A stretch of DNA of 64,000 nucleotides from Lacticaseibacillus daqingensis (GTDB lineage Bacteria; Bacillota; Bacilli; Lactobacillales; Lactobacillaceae): NCBI RefSeq assembly GCF_003946115.1, contig NZ_RHOH01000002.1:1-64000 (forward strand), written 5' to 3'. Shown here piece after piece: positions 24,275 through 33,818 of the stretch. Each line of letters opens with the position of its first letter. Position 1 is the stretch's first letter. The notes under the pieces are model-generated. The model saw only the letters and a list, made by a program, of their open reading frames with translations. It was not told the origin of the DNA and ran no database searches. A program made the position numbers and the translations under genes.

Positions 24275-25417
24275 ATGGCAACTGAAATGTTAGGCATGAT
24301 TCTTGCGGGTGGCCAAGGCACCCGGCTGGGGAAGCTGACCAAGAACACCGCCAAGCCGTCGGTGCCGTTTGGCGGTCGTTATCGCATCATTGATTTTACG
24401 TTGAGCAACCTCAGCAACTCTGGGGTGAACACGGTGGGCGTCATCACGCAGTACCAGCCACTGGAGCTGAACCGGCACATTCAAAACGGCGCCAGCTGGG
24501 GCCTCAATGAGCGCGGGGCGGGGGTGACGATCCTGCAGCCTTACGCCGCCAGTGACGGCGAGAAGTTTTTCGAGGGGACGGCGCACGCGATTTACCAAAA
24601 CATCGCGTACATCGATTCCTACAATCCGCAGTACGTCCTGATCCTGTCAGGGGACCACATTTATAAGATGGATTACGAGCGGATGCTCAATTACCACAAG
24701 GCCAAGAAGGCAACGCTGACGGTTGGCGTCATGCCAGTGGCGATGAGTGAAGCACCGCGGTTTGGCATCATGAACACGGATGACACGGACCGCATCATCG
24801 CGTTTGAAGAAAAGCCCGAGCAGCCACAGTCCAACCTCGCCTCAATGGGGATCTACATTTTCGACTGGGCGCCGCTCAAGAAGTATCTGACGGAAAGCTA
24901 CGCCACGGACGGGAAGATGGAGGATTTTGGCAAGGACGTCATCCCGGCCTACCTGGCGCACAACGAGCCGACGTATGCCTACGCCTTTCACGGGTACTGG
25001 AAGGATGTGGGGACGATTCAGTCACTGTGGGAGGCGAACATGGAGTTCCTTGCCCCAAACAACGCGCTGAACATCGCCAACCGCAACTGGCGCATTTACT
25101 CGGAAACCGAGGCGCTACCGCCGATGTTTTTGACCAAGACCGCGAAGGTCAACCGGGCGATGATCACGGACGGGTCGTATGTAGCGGGAGAAATCGACCA
25201 CAGCATTTTGTCCCAGAACGTGAAGGTCGGCGAGGGGTCCGTGGTGCGCGACTCAATGGTGATGCCCAACGTGGTCATCGGCAAAAACGTGACCGTTGAC
25301 CACGCCATCATCGGTGAAGACGCGGTGGTTGGGGATAATGGTGAGGTGATCGGCACCAAGGATAAGATCGCCGTTGTGGGTTACGGGGAAGCCGTAGGAA
25401 GGAAGGAAAAAGCATGA
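24275..25417 (+). CDS. glgC: Glucose-1-phosphate adenylyltransferase, catalytic subunit
   Basis: 380-aa enzyme that makes ADP-glucose from glucose-1-phosphate and ATP, the committed step of glycogen synthesis. It has the nucleotidyltransferase motif [12 protein letters not shown] (residues 11-22), GGRYRIIDF, the substrate motif FEEKP (about residue 176) and a C-terminal left-handed beta helix. It overlaps glgD by four bases (ATGA), so the two subunits are translationally coupled. AAGGAGG precedes the ATG. Confidence 0.96.
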   Translation: MATEMLGMILAGGQGTRLGKLTKNTAKPSVPFGGRYRIIDFTLSNLSNSGVNTVGVITQYQPLELNRHIQNGASWGLNERGAGVTILQPYAASDGEKFFEGTAHAIYQNIAYIDSYNPQYVLILSGDHIYKMDYERMLNYHKAKKATLTVGVMPVAMSEAPRFGIMNTDDTDRIIAFEEKPEQPQSNLASMGIYIFDWAPLKKYLTESYATDGKMEDFGKDVIPAYLAHNEPTYAYAFHGYWKDVGTIQSLWEANMEFLAPNNALNIANRNWRIYSETEALPPMFLTKTAKVNRAMITDGSYVAGEIDHSILSQNVKVGEGSVVRDSMVMPNVVIGKNVTVDHAIIGEDAVVGDNGEVIGTKDKIAVVGYGEAVGRKEKA

Positions 25418-26580
25418 GAAGAGGAGAAATTGCGGCCATCATTGACCTCAACGAGGATGTGCATGACCTGCTGCCCCTGACCGCTCACCGGCCGATCGGT
25501 ACGTTGCCATTTGCCGGGCGTTATCGGCTGCTGGACTTTCCGCTTTCGGCGATCACCAACGCCGACATTCATTCGGTGGGGTTGTTCATGCCCGAGTCCG
25601 AGCGCTCGGTGCAGGATCATCTGCGCAACGGTTCGGCCTGGAACCTGGATCTGATCCAGGGCGGGGTGTTTCTGTTTCCTTACGTTGCGACGCGCGACTA
25701 TAATGACCCTAAGTTGCGGGAGCGTTACTACGAGAACTACACGCAATTTTTGCGCCGCAGCAGCTCCAAGTACACGGTGGTGATGGGCGCCAAGAACGTG
25801 GCCAATGTGGACCTTAACGCCATTCTGGCGTACCACAAGGTCAGTGACGCGGGCATCACGGCGGTGTACAAGAAGATGCCGCGCGCTTGGGTGCACCCGA
25901 CCGACTGGACGCTGAGTCTGTCGGAGCAAGGGGCCGCGTCCTCGGTCATCCGTGCGGAGGACCGACCGGATGAAAGCGGCGAAACGGTGCCGGTGTTCAT
26001 GGAAATCTACCTGCTGGCGACCATCGACCTGATCGACTTGCTGGACACCGCGGCGCAGACGGACGAGTTCCGCCGCTTACCGCAGTTGTTGCGCGAGGCC
26101 GTGCTCGCCCAAAACGCCAACGCGTTCGAGTACACGGGCTACCTCGCCCGCATCGATTCGATTCCCCGGTACTTCCGCGCGAATATGGATATGCTGACGG
26201 AAAGCAACTACCAATCGTTGCTGTTTTCGAACATTCCGATTCTGACGAAGAGCAAAAATGAGGTGCCGAGCTTCTTCTCCAAGGAGTCGGTGGTGACGGA
26301 TTCGCTGCTGGGCACCGGGGCGTACGTGGAGGGTCAGGTGCAAGACAGCATCGTGTTCCGCAACGTGGTCGTGCACCGAGGCGCAACCGTTGCCGACAGC
26401 ATCGTGATGCAAGGCAGCAAAATCTCGGCCGGCGCCACGGTGCGGCACGCGATCCTGGATAAAGGCGTTGTGATCGGACCAAATCTGACGATCGAAGGCC
26501 AGCCGGATCACCCGCTGGTGATCGGCAAGAACCGGACCATTTTCCGAGTCAGTGAATTGGAGGGCGAAGGTAATGCTTAA
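25414..26580 (+). CDS. glgD: Glucose-1-phosphate adenylyltransferase, GlgD subunit
   Basis: 388-aa partner of GlgC. It keeps the fold ([18 protein letters not shown] near residue 34, C-terminal beta helix with [14 protein letters not shown] and [12 protein letters not shown]) but lacks the GGxGTRL catalytic loop, having [13 protein letters not shown] in that place. This loss is typical of Firmicute GlgD, which modulates GlgC in a heterotetramer. It overlaps glgC by four and glgA by eight bases. Confidence 0.94.
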   Translation: MRRGEIAAIIDLNEDVHDLLPLTAHRPIGTLPFAGRYRLLDFPLSAITNADIHSVGLFMPESERSVQDHLRNGSAWNLDLIQGGVFLFPYVATRDYNDPKLRERYYENYTQFLRRSSSKYTVVMGAKNVANVDLNAILAYHKVSDAGITAVYKKMPRAWVHPTDWTLSLSEQGAASSVIRAEDRPDESGETVPVFMEIYLLATIDLIDLLDTAAQTDEFRRLPQLLREAVLAQNANAFEYTGYLARIDSIPRYFRANMDMLTESNYQSLLFSNIPILTKSKNEVPSFFSKESVVTDSLLGTGAYVEGQVQDSIVFRNVVVHRGATVADSIVMQGSKISAGATVRHAILDKGVVIGPNLTIEGQPDHPLVIGKNRTIFRVSELEGEGNA

Positions 26581-28012
26581 AGTACTGTTTGCGGCGGCTG
26601 AAGGGGCGCCGTTCTACAAAACCGGCGGGCTGGGCGATGTCGCCTACGCGCTGCCCAAGGCCTTGCACAAGGCCGGGGTGGACGTTCGCGTGGTCCTGCC
26701 GTTTTACCCCCGGCTGTTTCCCGCCAAGTACCGGGCGGAGCTGCGCCCGCTGGCACAGTTTTCGGTTCGCTTTGGCGGTCAAGAAAAGTATGTCGGCGTC
26801 AACACGCTGACGCTGGGCGCGGTCACCTACTACCTGATCGACAACGAGGAATTCTTTGGCCGCGATGGGCTGTACGGGTACTGGGACGACGGCGGACGCT
26901 TCGGCTTCTTTCAGATGGCCATTGTTGAGATGTTGCAGGTCATCGACTTTATCCCGGACATCCTGCACCTCAACGACTGGCACACGGCGTTTATCCCGGT
27001 ACTGCTGCGCGACAAGTACAGCTGGATCGCGCCGTATCAAGGCATCAAGACCCAGCTGACGATCCACAACCTCCAGTTTCAGGGCTGGTTCCCCCCGAGC
27101 TTGCTCGATGACGTGTTCGGGATCGGCCGCCAATTCTTCAACCCCGATGGCTTCGAGAAAAACGGGGCGATGAACTGGATGAAAGGGGGCATCAACTTCG
27201 CGGACCGCGTGTCAACGGTCAGCCCGACTTACGCCGGTGAGATCCAGACGCCTGCGTTCGGAGAAGGGCTGGACGGTGTGTTGCGCAACCAGTCCTGGAA
27301 GTTGCGGGGCATCCTGAACGGCATCGACACCACGCTTTATGACCCCCAAACCGATGCGTACCTGACGGCCAACTACAGTGCCACGGCCCTGGGCGGCAAG
27401 GCTCAGGACAAGCAGGCGCTGCAGGCGGAGGTCGGCTTGCCGAAGCGCGACGTACCGCTGTTTGGCATCGTGTCGCGGCTGACTCGGCAAAAGGGGATGG
27501 ATCAGCTGATCACGGCGCTGAACGTGCTGCTGCCGGGTGAGGATATCCAGGTGGTCCTGCTGGGCACCGGCGATAACGATCTGGAGGCGGGCTTCACCGC
27601 GCTGCATGATCGCTTCGCCGGCAAGGCGGCCAGTCTGATCCGGTTTGATGAGGCTCTAGCGCAGCGCATTTACGCTGGTGCGGATTTCTTCGTCATGCCA
27701 AGCGCGTTTGAGCCAAGCGGGCTGGCGCAGATGATGGCGATGCGCTATGGCACCCTGCCGGTGGTGCACGAAACGGGTGGCCTGCGCGATTCGGTGCAGC
27801 CGTACAATGCCGTTGACGGCAGTGGTACCGGCTTTTCGTACTGGGACTTCACACCACAGGTGCTGGCGGAGACCTTGGTGCGCGCGGCACACCTGTACCG
27901 GGAGGCCCCGGCCGCCTACCAGCAGCTTCAGCAGCAGGCGATGGCGGCGGATTTTGACTGGGTCCACGCGGCTCAGCTGTACCTGAGTGGCTATCAAGAA
28001 TTGTTGGAATGA
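26573..28012 (+). CDS. glgA: Glycogen synthase (ADP-glucose)
   Basis: 479-aa GT5 glycosyltransferase that extends alpha-1,4-glucan from ADP-glucose. It has the N-terminal KTGGLGDV substrate loop (residues about 15-22), HLNDWHTAF near residue 130 and, in the second Rossmann domain, SRLTRQKGMDQL and MPSAFEPSGLAQMMAMRYG near residue 380 with the retaining-GT Glu. I start at ATG 26573 ([11 protein letters not shown]), inside the end of glgD, with GGAGGGCGAAGG upstream. Confidence 0.95.
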   Translation: MLKVLFAAAEGAPFYKTGGLGDVAYALPKALHKAGVDVRVVLPFYPRLFPAKYRAELRPLAQFSVRFGGQEKYVGVNTLTLGAVTYYLIDNEEFFGRDGLYGYWDDGGRFGFFQMAIVEMLQVIDFIPDILHLNDWHTAFIPVLLRDKYSWIAPYQGIKTQLTIHNLQFQGWFPPSLLDDVFGIGRQFFNPDGFEKNGAMNWMKGGINFADRVSTVSPTYAGEIQTPAFGEGLDGVLRNQSWKLRGILNGIDTTLYDPQTDAYLTANYSATALGGKAQDKQALQAEVGLPKRDVPLFGIVSRLTRQKGMDQLITALNVLLPGEDIQVVLLGTGDNDLEAGFTALHDRFAGKAASLIRFDEALAQRIYAGADFFVMPSAFEPSGLAQMMAMRYGTLPVVHETGGLRDSVQPYNAVDGSGTGFSYWDFTPQVLAETLVRAAHLYREAPAAYQQLQQQAMAADFDWVHAAQLYLSGYQELLE

Positions 28013-28025
28013 GAGGACTATTGGC

Positions 28026-30416
28026 ATGTCATTAACGACCACACAGTTTATCAAAGATTATCGGGCGGCCGCGCTGACCCTGTTTGCGGATCAGCTGGAG
28101 AACCTCTCCGTGCGGCAGCAGTATGCCGCCTTGGCGTTCGTGGTGAAGGGTTATTACGCCACCGACTGGGCCAAAACGAAGGCGGACTATGACGCCCGCC
28201 AGCAAAAACAGCTTTACTACTTCTCGATCGAGTTCATGCCGGGGCAGCTCCTGGGGTCGAACTTGTTAAATCTCGGCATCAAAACGGTGGTTGAGGCGGG
28301 CCTGCACCGCCTGACCCTGGACCCCGCCACGCTGTACGCCGCGGAAGGCGACCCGGGGTTGGGCAACGGGGGGCTTGGCCGGCTGGCCAGTGCCTTTTTG
28401 GACGCGATGGCCAGCGTTGGCATGGCCGGCAACGGGAACGGGATCCGTTACCAATATGGGCTGTTCGAGCAGCGCTTTGTCGATGGCTACCAGGTGGAGT
28501 TGCCAGATGACTGGTTGCGCGACCCATACATGTGGGAGACGCGCAAGGAAAACCGCGCCGTGATCGTGAAATTTGGCGGTCAAGTCGAGTTGCGACCGCG
28601 CCGCAATGGGAGCCTGCAGGCCATTTACCATAACGCCGAGGACGTGCTCGCCGTGCCGTACGACATCGCGATGGTCGGCTACCACACGAAGCGGGTGAAT
28701 ACCTTGCGGCTGTGGGCGGCGGAACCGGTGCCGGGTCGTGCGCATAATCTGGCCGAAAAGTCGCGGGTCACTGAGATCACGCAGATTCTTTACCCAGACG
28801 ATTCCAACACTACGGGGCGGGAGTTGCGCCTGCGCCAGGAGTACTTCTTCGTTTCCGCGGGGGTGCAAAGCATCATCACGCACTTCAAGCGCCAACACGA
28901 AGACCTGCACCTATTGCCGCAGTTCGTGGCCATTCACATCAACGACACGCATCCCGCGATGGCGGTGCTCGAGCTGATGCGCATCCTCTTGGATGAGGAG
29001 CAGATGACGTGGGACGAGGCGTGGGCCATCACCGTGGCGACGCTGTCGTACACGAACCACACCCTGATGACGGAGGCGCTGGAAAGCTGGCCTGAGCCGA
29101 TGTTTGCAGGACTTTTGCCGCGACTTTATCAGGTCGCCCAAGAGGTTGACCGCCGTTTCCGCGCCACGTACACCAAGCGCTATGGGGAGCTGTTGGTCAA
29201 CCGTGCGGCGCCCCTGGGGGATGGCCAGCTGCGCATGGCGTACCTGGCGGTCATCGGTAGCCACGCGGTCAACGGCGTGGCCAAGCTGCACTCGGAATTG
29301 CTGAAGGACAGTGTGCTGAAGGACTTGTACACGCTGTTCCCGGCCCGCTTCAACAACAAAACCAACGGCATCACCCCAAGGCGCTGGGTGCAACTGGCCG
29401 ACCAACCGCTGGCTGACCTGCTGGACCAAACCTTGGGTCAGGACTGGCGGCGCGACCCGCGGCAGCTCGAACAGCTGCGGGCTAAGGCGACCACGCCGCA
29501 GTTTCTGACGGCTCTGCACGCCGCCAAGCGTCAGAACAAGGTGGCGCTGGCGGCGGTGATTCAGGCGACCCTGGGCCTGACCGTCAACCCGGATGCCATT
29601 TTTGACGTCCAGATCAAGCGGCTGCACGCCTATAAGCGCCAGTTGCTGCACGTGTTCGGGATCCTCGAAGCTTACCGCGCGTTGAAGGCCGGGGAGGACC
29701 GGCCGGCCCGCGTCCACGTGTTTGGCGCAAAGGCGGCCCCGAGCTATCGCTACGCCAAAGCGGTCATCAAGCTGATCAACGCGGTGGCGGACTTGGTGAA
29801 CCATGACCCTGATGTGGCCGGCCGGTTGCAGGTCGCGTTCCTCCCTAACTACGGGGTGACGCTGGCCGAGCACATCATTCCGGCCGCGGACATTTCGGAG
29901 CAGATCTCGCTGGCCGGCACGGAGGCCAGCGGCACCAGTAACATGAAGCTGATGGCCACCGGCGCGCTGACACTGGCCACGTTGGACGGGGCGAACATCG
30001 AGATGCGCGCCGCGGCAGGGCCCGCCAGCATGGCGATGTTTGGGCTGACAGCGGAAGAGGTGGCGCAAAAGCAGCGTGATCACAGTTACAATGCACGCGC
30101 GGTGTACGAGGCAGACCCGGTCCTGCACGCGGTGGTGGACATGCTGACCGATGGCTCAATCCCGGGCATTGCCTCGGAAGGCCCAGAAATCGTGACCGAG
30201 TTGCTGGATTATAACGACACATACTTTGTGCTGGCCGATTTTCAGAGCTACGTGACGGCCAGCCGGCAGCTGGATCAGCTTTGGCAGGCCCCGGCCGAGT
30301 GGGGCAAGCGGGTCGTCGAAAACCTGGCCGCCAGCGGCCAGTTCTCCGCCGACTTCACGGTCCAGCGCTACGGCCGCGAGGTCTGGAACGTGTTACCTGA
30401 ACACCCCGTGGACTAA
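28026..30416 (+). CDS. glgP: Glycogen phosphorylase
   Basis: 796-aa PLP enzyme that releases glucose-1-phosphate from glycogen. It has the family N-terminal region YFSIEFMPGQLLGSNL (about residue 65) and GNGGLGRLASAFLDAMAS (about residue 115), and the PLP lysine in EASGTSNMKLMATGA near residue 645. Length fits the family. Last gene of the operon; 13 bases follow glgA, with GAGAGG before the ATG. No amylopullulanase or phosphoglucomutase gene follows, unlike longer glg operons of some lactobacilli. Confidence 0.96.
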   Translation: MSLTTTQFIKDYRAAALTLFADQLENLSVRQQYAALAFVVKGYYATDWAKTKADYDARQQKQLYYFSIEFMPGQLLGSNLLNLGIKTVVEAGLHRLTLDPATLYAAEGDPGLGNGGLGRLASAFLDAMASVGMAGNGNGIRYQYGLFEQRFVDGYQVELPDDWLRDPYMWETRKENRAVIVKFGGQVELRPRRNGSLQAIYHNAEDVLAVPYDIAMVGYHTKRVNTLRLWAAEPVPGRAHNLAEKSRVTEITQILYPDDSNTTGRELRLRQEYFFVSAGVQSIITHFKRQHEDLHLLPQFVAIHINDTHPAMAVLELMRILLDEEQMTWDEAWAITVATLSYTNHTLMTEALESWPEPMFAGLLPRLYQVAQEVDRRFRATYTKRYGELLVNRAAPLGDGQLRMAYLAVIGSHAVNGVAKLHSELLKDSVLKDLYTLFPARFNNKTNGITPRRWVQLADQPLADLLDQTLGQDWRRDPRQLEQLRAKATTPQFLTALHAAKRQNKVALAAVIQATLGLTVNPDAIFDVQIKRLHAYKRQLLHVFGILEAYRALKAGEDRPARVHVFGAKAAPSYRYAKAVIKLINAVADLVNHDPDVAGRLQVAFLPNYGVTLAEHIIPAADISEQISLAGTEASGTSNMKLMATGALTLATLDGANIEMRAAAGPASMAMFGLTAEEVAQKQRDHSYNARAVYEADPVLHAVVDMLTDGSIPGIASEGPEIVTELLDYNDTYFVLADFQSYVTASRQLDQLWQAPAEWGKRVVENLAASGQFSADFTVQRYGREVWNVLPEHPVD

Positions 30417-30423
30417 CCGACTG

Positions 30424-30481
30424 AAAAACGCCACCCAGGCGGGCGACTGCAAGCTGCAGCCCCGAACTGGGTGGCGTTTTT
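30424..30481. terminator. Bidirectional terminator between glgP and the ApbE gene
   Basis: AAAAACGCCACCCA and TGGGTGGCGTTTTT pair over 14 bp, with A/T runs outside and a smaller CTGCAAGCTGCAG hairpin in the loop. Confidence 0.9.
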
Positions 30482-30491
30482 CGCGTGTTGT

Positions 30492-31427
30492 TTAGTGGCC
30501 CATGCTGGGGAGCAGGGTTTCGCGCAGGCCAGCGGTCTTGTAGAGCTGCGTGTCGCGGGTGATGAACACCGCTTCGGCGCCGGCGTCTTCTACGGCATCG
30601 TAGCCGGCCGGGATGCCTGCGTAAAACCCGATGGAAGACAGCACGTCCGCCTCTTCAGCGGAGTCGCAGATCACGGTGATACTGGCCATATCTGATTCAA
30701 CCGGCGCTCCAGTGGTCGGATCGAGGAGGTGGTGGTACACGTGGCCGTTCTTGTCGAAGTGGCGGAAGTAGATACCGGTGGTCATGACGGCTCGCGGTGG
30801 GGTGGTCAGTGTGGCGATCGGCGGGTTCGCGGGGTCGCGCGGATCCGTGATCGGGAACTGCCACAGGGGCAGCCCGTCTTCATTGTTGCCGAACAGGCGC
30901 ACGTTGCCGGCGAGGTCGATGCGGCCGCCGGTCACGCCGCGCTTTTGCCACAGGCGCACCATCTCATCGATGATGAAGCCCTTGGCAATGCCGCCGAGGT
31001 CCAGGGCCATCTCAGGGCGCTGGAGGTAAACCGTTTGTGCATCCGAATCGAGCGTGACCAAGTCGGGGTCCGTGAGCGCCAACCGTGCCTTGATCTGGTC
31101 CGAGCTGGGCACGCTGGCGTCGTCGAAGCCGATGCGCCACAGCGCCACCAGCGGGCCGAGGAGGGCATTGTAGCCTAGACCGCGCTTGCTCCACGCCACG
31201 GCGCGGGCGATCAGGTTAAAAATGGGCCGGACTGGGATGTGAACCGGTTTGATCCCGGCGTTTTGATTGATTTCACTGATGAGTGAATCCGGGTCATAAA
31301 AGGAAAGAAGCCGACCGTACGCGGAGACGAGGGCGATACTCTTATCGAAGGTGCCGGTCGTCCCGCCGGCGTAGATGGTCAAGGTGTTGGTTGCACCGAG
31401 GCCGGTGAAGGTCATTGTGGTTGTCAT
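30492..31427 (-). CDS. FAD:protein FMN transferase (ApbE family)
   Basis: 311-aa flavin transferase that attaches FMN covalently to Ser/Thr of target proteins. It has the motifs SFYDPDSLISEIN (about residue 44), LDLGGIAKGFIID (about residue 147), the Gly/Asp-rich GGRIDLAGNVRLFG and HHLLDPTTGAPVES (metal Asp and His). There is no lipobox, so it is a cytoplasmic form as seen in several lactobacilli, where fumarate reductase-like proteins are substrates. The start is uncertain (ATG 31427 or GTG 31436). Divergent from an ArsR regulator with an inverted repeat between them. Confidence 0.88.
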   Translation of the reverse strand: MTTTMTFTGLGATNTLTIYAGGTTGTFDKSIALVSAYGRLLSFYDPDSLISEINQNAGIKPVHIPVRPIFNLIARAVAWSKRGLGYNALLGPLVALWRIGFDDASVPSSDQIKARLALTDPDLVTLDSDAQTVYLQRPEMALDLGGIAKGFIIDEMVRLWQKRGVTGGRIDLAGNVRLFGNNEDGLPLWQFPITDPRDPANPPIATLTTPPRAVMTTGIYFRHFDKNGHVYHHLLDPTTGAPVESDMASITVICDSAEEADVLSSIGFYAGIPAGYDAVEDAGAEAVFITRDTQLYKTAGLRETLLPSMGH

Positions 31428-31475
31428 CGTTGACACGCTTCCTTTGCTCAGGCTTATACAGCTCTAGTGTAAACG

Positions 31476-31495
31476 TTTGCGTTATGAGACGCAAA
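31476..31495. promoter_or_regulatory. Inverted repeat between apbE-like and arsR-like genes
   Basis: TTTGCGT-N6-ACGCAAA, a perfect 7-bp dyad, in the divergent promoter region. Candidate operator for the ArsR-type protein. Confidence 0.5.
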
Positions 31496-31602
31496 GATAA
31501 ATCGTCGGGCAAAATTCACGCATTTGTGCGGCAAATAGCGTACACTGGCCTTAATGAGGCCAAGCACGCCCGTGATTGGCTGATGGAGGAGGCGCAAGCA
31601 CA

Positions 31603-31938
31603 GTGAGTACATATTCTGCGGCACAAGAAGAGGCACTTCGCGAGTTCAAGTTGGACATCGGGCACCTGAACGCACTTTCCAACGCGAGCCGCCAGCGGCT
31701 GATCATGATCCTGGGCACGGTCAATGACTGTCACGGCATCATGGTCAATGACCTGGCTCAGGCGATCGGGTTATCGCAGCCGGCCACGTCCCACCACCTG
31801 AAGACCCTGCACGATATCGGGATGGTCGGCCAGCGCAAAGTCGGCAACGTGGTGTATTACTACCTCACCCTTGATGACACCATCGACCGCCTGGAGCGCC
31901 TGACCGCGGCATTGCGGCGGCAACAGCGTGGCGAGTAA
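31603..31938 (+). CDS. ArsR-family transcriptional regulator
   Basis: 111-aa winged-helix repressor. HTH motif LAQAIGLSQPATSHHLKTLHDIGMV near residues 52-76 (shown in part: LSQPATSHHLKTL), followed by the beta wing KVGNVVYYYLT. No CxC metal-binding pair is visible in the alpha-3 region, so the signal is not obviously a thiophilic metal. GTG start, with GGAGGAGG about ten bases upstream; a TTG further upstream would overlap that site. Probably autoregulated and controlling the divergent ApbE gene. Confidence 0.85.
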   Translation: MSTYSAAQEEALREFKLDIGHLNALSNASRQRLIMILGTVNDCHGIMVNDLAQAIGLSQPATSHHLKTLHDIGMVGQRKVGNVVYYYLTLDDTIDRLERLTAALRRQQRGE

Positions 31939-32009
31939 CGGCAAGTCGCGCTACTAGAATCGTCGGCCACAAAACCAGGCTGAGCCAAAAGCAGATGCGT
32001 CCAGAATGG
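31939..32009. other. Short flank of hairpin repeat copy 2
   Basis: Includes GGCTGAGCC and GCGTCCAGAATGG, which resemble the flanks of copies 1 and 3. Confidence 0.3.
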
Positions 32010-32061
32010 AAGCGGGCGGCACCGGCAGACCCAAGTGTGGGTTTGCCGGTGCCGCCCGCTT
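32010..32061. repeat. Hairpin repeat with CCC-AAGTGT-GGG tip, copy 2
   Basis: An uninterrupted 23-bp stem (32010-32032 with 32039-32061, one G-U pair) with loop AAGTGT, between convergent genes. Same tip geometry as 4871-4922 and 14024-14067. Confidence 0.75.
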
Positions 32062-32204
32062 ATTTGCCTTGGGCGCGTTGAAATCGCATGCGTGATAAGT
32101 CGCCCTAGGTTATGCTGGGCATCGCTTCTTGCCAGAACACTTTGGCATGGTCGTGAGCCAGTCTTGGGCCGTTACGCATGGCTTGGCGCTGTTTGCGCGG
32201 CGGC

Positions 32205-32903
32205 TTACATCAGTTGGCCGATCCCATAGTGGATGATCATTGTCAGGATCCCAATGATCACATTACGTCCCACGGCGAGGCGGGTCAGACCATCGCCAAA
32301 CTTGGCGGCCAAAAAGCCGGTTAACGCAACTGAGGCGACGACGGCCAAAATGGTGCCAGGCCAGGCCACGCTTGCGGGCAGGAAGGTCATGGCGATGAGC
32401 GGGAAGAGCCCGCCGCTGGCTGCGGCCACCAGGGAGGAAAACGCGGCGTCCCAGGGGTTCATGTAGTGGCCTAGGGTGAGGCTGTACTTCACCCGGATAA
32501 CGGTGCCCAAGGCGTCCTTGGCCATCAGTTGGGTCGCGATTTTGGCGGCGGTGGTCGGTGTGACGCCGCGGTCTGTGTAGTAGGTCACGACGGTCTGGTG
32601 CGCACCGGCCGCGTCGCGTTTGAGGTTGGCTGCTTCGGTGGCCACCACTGCCTTTTCCGTGTCTTTTTGGGCGCTGACGCTGGCGTATTCCCCACTGGCC
32701 ATTGAAAACGCGCAGGCGAGGAGATCCGCGAGCCCGGCGATGAAGATGGTGAAGTGGTTGCTGGTCGCCGCGGCGACAGAGAACAGGACGCCAACCACGG
32801 TCAAGATGCCGTCATTGGCTCCGAGGACCCCGGCGCGCAACGTGTTGGCGCGCTCGGCCATGGTCTGCTTGGGTTTGGTCATATGGGTCGCAACTTTTAG
32901 CAT
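32205..32903 (-). CDS. VIT family metal transporter (second copy)
   Basis: 232-aa VIT1/CCC1 family protein, which moves Fe(II) or Mn(II) out of the cytosol. It has a first helix with ERANTLRAGVLGANDGILTVVGV (in part: LGANDGILTVVG, residues about 27-38), SMASGEYASVSAQKD at about residue 66, a cytoplasmic metal-binding helical region and three more helices. AAGGAGG is seven bases before the ATG. It is 12 bases downstream of a paralogue and belongs to the same transcript. Confidence 0.88.
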   Translation of the reverse strand: MLKVATHMTKPKQTMAERANTLRAGVLGANDGILTVVGVLFSVAAATSNHFTIFIAGLADLLACAFSMASGEYASVSAQKDTEKAVVATEAANLKRDAAGAHQTVVTYYTDRGVTPTTAAKIATQLMAKDALGTVIRVKYSLTLGHYMNPWDAAFSSLVAAASGGLFPLIAMTFLPASVAWPGTILAVVASVALTGFLAAKFGDGLTRLAVGRNVIIGILTMIIHYGIGQLM

Positions 32904-32915
32904 GATCAGGCCTCC

Positions 32916-33587
32916 TTAGGCAAACAGCGCGCCGATGCAGTAGGTGACAAGCATCGTGAGCAGGCCAGACACGACATTGCGCAGCACGGCGCGGCCGCGG
33001 TCGGCTTTGCCCAGCGCCGCCGCGGCGTAGCCGGTGAACGCCAGCGCCACGATCACGGCGACCACAGTGGCAAGCACTTTGATGCGCTCAGGGAACAGCG
33101 TGATGGCGACTAGCGGGAGGATCGAGCCGGTCGGGAAGGCGCACATCGAGGCCAGTGCGGCGGCGATCGCGCTGGTTTTTTCGTGCGGGTCAAAGCCGTA
33201 GCGCTCTCGTGTGGCAACGGTGATGCGATCATGCGCGAGCATCTCGCGCGTGGCCTGGGCGGCTAAGTCCGCGGAGATGCCCGTTGCCTCGTACTTGTGC
33301 TGAATGAAGGCGAACTCACCGGCGAAATCATTGTCTAAGGCGGCGCTTTCCTTGCTCAGTGCATTCTTTTCGCTGTCACGCTGGGAATTGACCGACACGT
33401 ATTCGCCCATTGCCATCGACACCGTGCCGGCGAGCATTCCCGATAGGCCGGCCAGCAGGATGGCGGCGTTGCTGGTACCAGCCCCGGCCACCCCGATGAC
33501 GATCCCGGCGACGGATAAAATCCCGTCGTTGGCACCCATCACGCTTGCCCGCATGACGTTGATTCGTTCCGCTAAATTGTTGCTCAT
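32916..33587 (-). CDS. VIT family metal transporter (first copy)
   Basis: 223-aa paralogue of the downstream gene with the same motifs: MGANDGILSVAGIVIGVAG near residue 15, SMAMGEYVSVNSQRDSEK near residue 52, then DRITVATRERYGFDP and three C-terminal helices. The promoter carries a Fur-family-like dyad, so metal-responsive control of both copies is likely. AAGGAG is eight bases before ATG 33587. The tandem pair may form heterodimers or have split metal preference. Confidence 0.88.
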   Translation of the reverse strand: MSNNLAERINVMRASVMGANDGILSVAGIVIGVAGAGTSNAAILLAGLSGMLAGTVSMAMGEYVSVNSQRDSEKNALSKESAALDNDFAGEFAFIQHKYEATGISADLAAQATREMLAHDRITVATRERYGFDPHEKTSAIAAALASMCAFPTGSILPLVAITLFPERIKVLATVVAVIVALAFTGYAAAALGKADRGRAVLRNVVSGLLTMLVTYCIGALFA

Positions 33588-33603
33588 AATGCCCACTCCT
33601 TGG

Positions 33604-33632
33604 TGAATAGAATCATTCTAATCTACGGTCAA
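33604..33632 (-). promoter_or_regulatory. VIT operon promoter with Fur/PerR-type dyad
   Basis: On the minus strand TTGACC (33632-33627), 17 bp, TATTCA (33609-33604). The perfect 6-1-6 palindrome TAGAATCATTCTA (33608-33620) fills the spacer and touches the -10. Single-base-spaced dyads of this type are bound by Fur, PerR and relatives. Confidence 0.65.
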
Positions 33633-33780
33633 GTATACACGTCTGACCGAGTGATTCAAGAGTTTAGGCACACCTAGTTAAATTTGTCACGCTTATTGTG
33701 CCATTAGTCACAGGGTGGGACAAGGGGCGGCTGATCCGGAACTTTGCCCTTTCTTTACCGGTTCATTGGCGCTTCTAAGG

Positions 33781-33786
33781 TATAAT
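33781..33786 (+). promoter_or_regulatory. -10 element of the Ser-rich protein gene
   Basis: Perfect TATAAT 33 bp before the start codon. The -35 is not convincing. Confidence 0.5.
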
Positions 33787-33818
33787 TCGAGTAGAATCTA
33801 TCCAAAGGAGTGCTCGTT

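Noticed and set aside
28911-30128. 405-codon minus-strand open frame inside glgP
   Set aside because: Antisense shadow of a highly conserved gene; Arg/His/Gln-rich composition typical of noncoding frames at this GC content.
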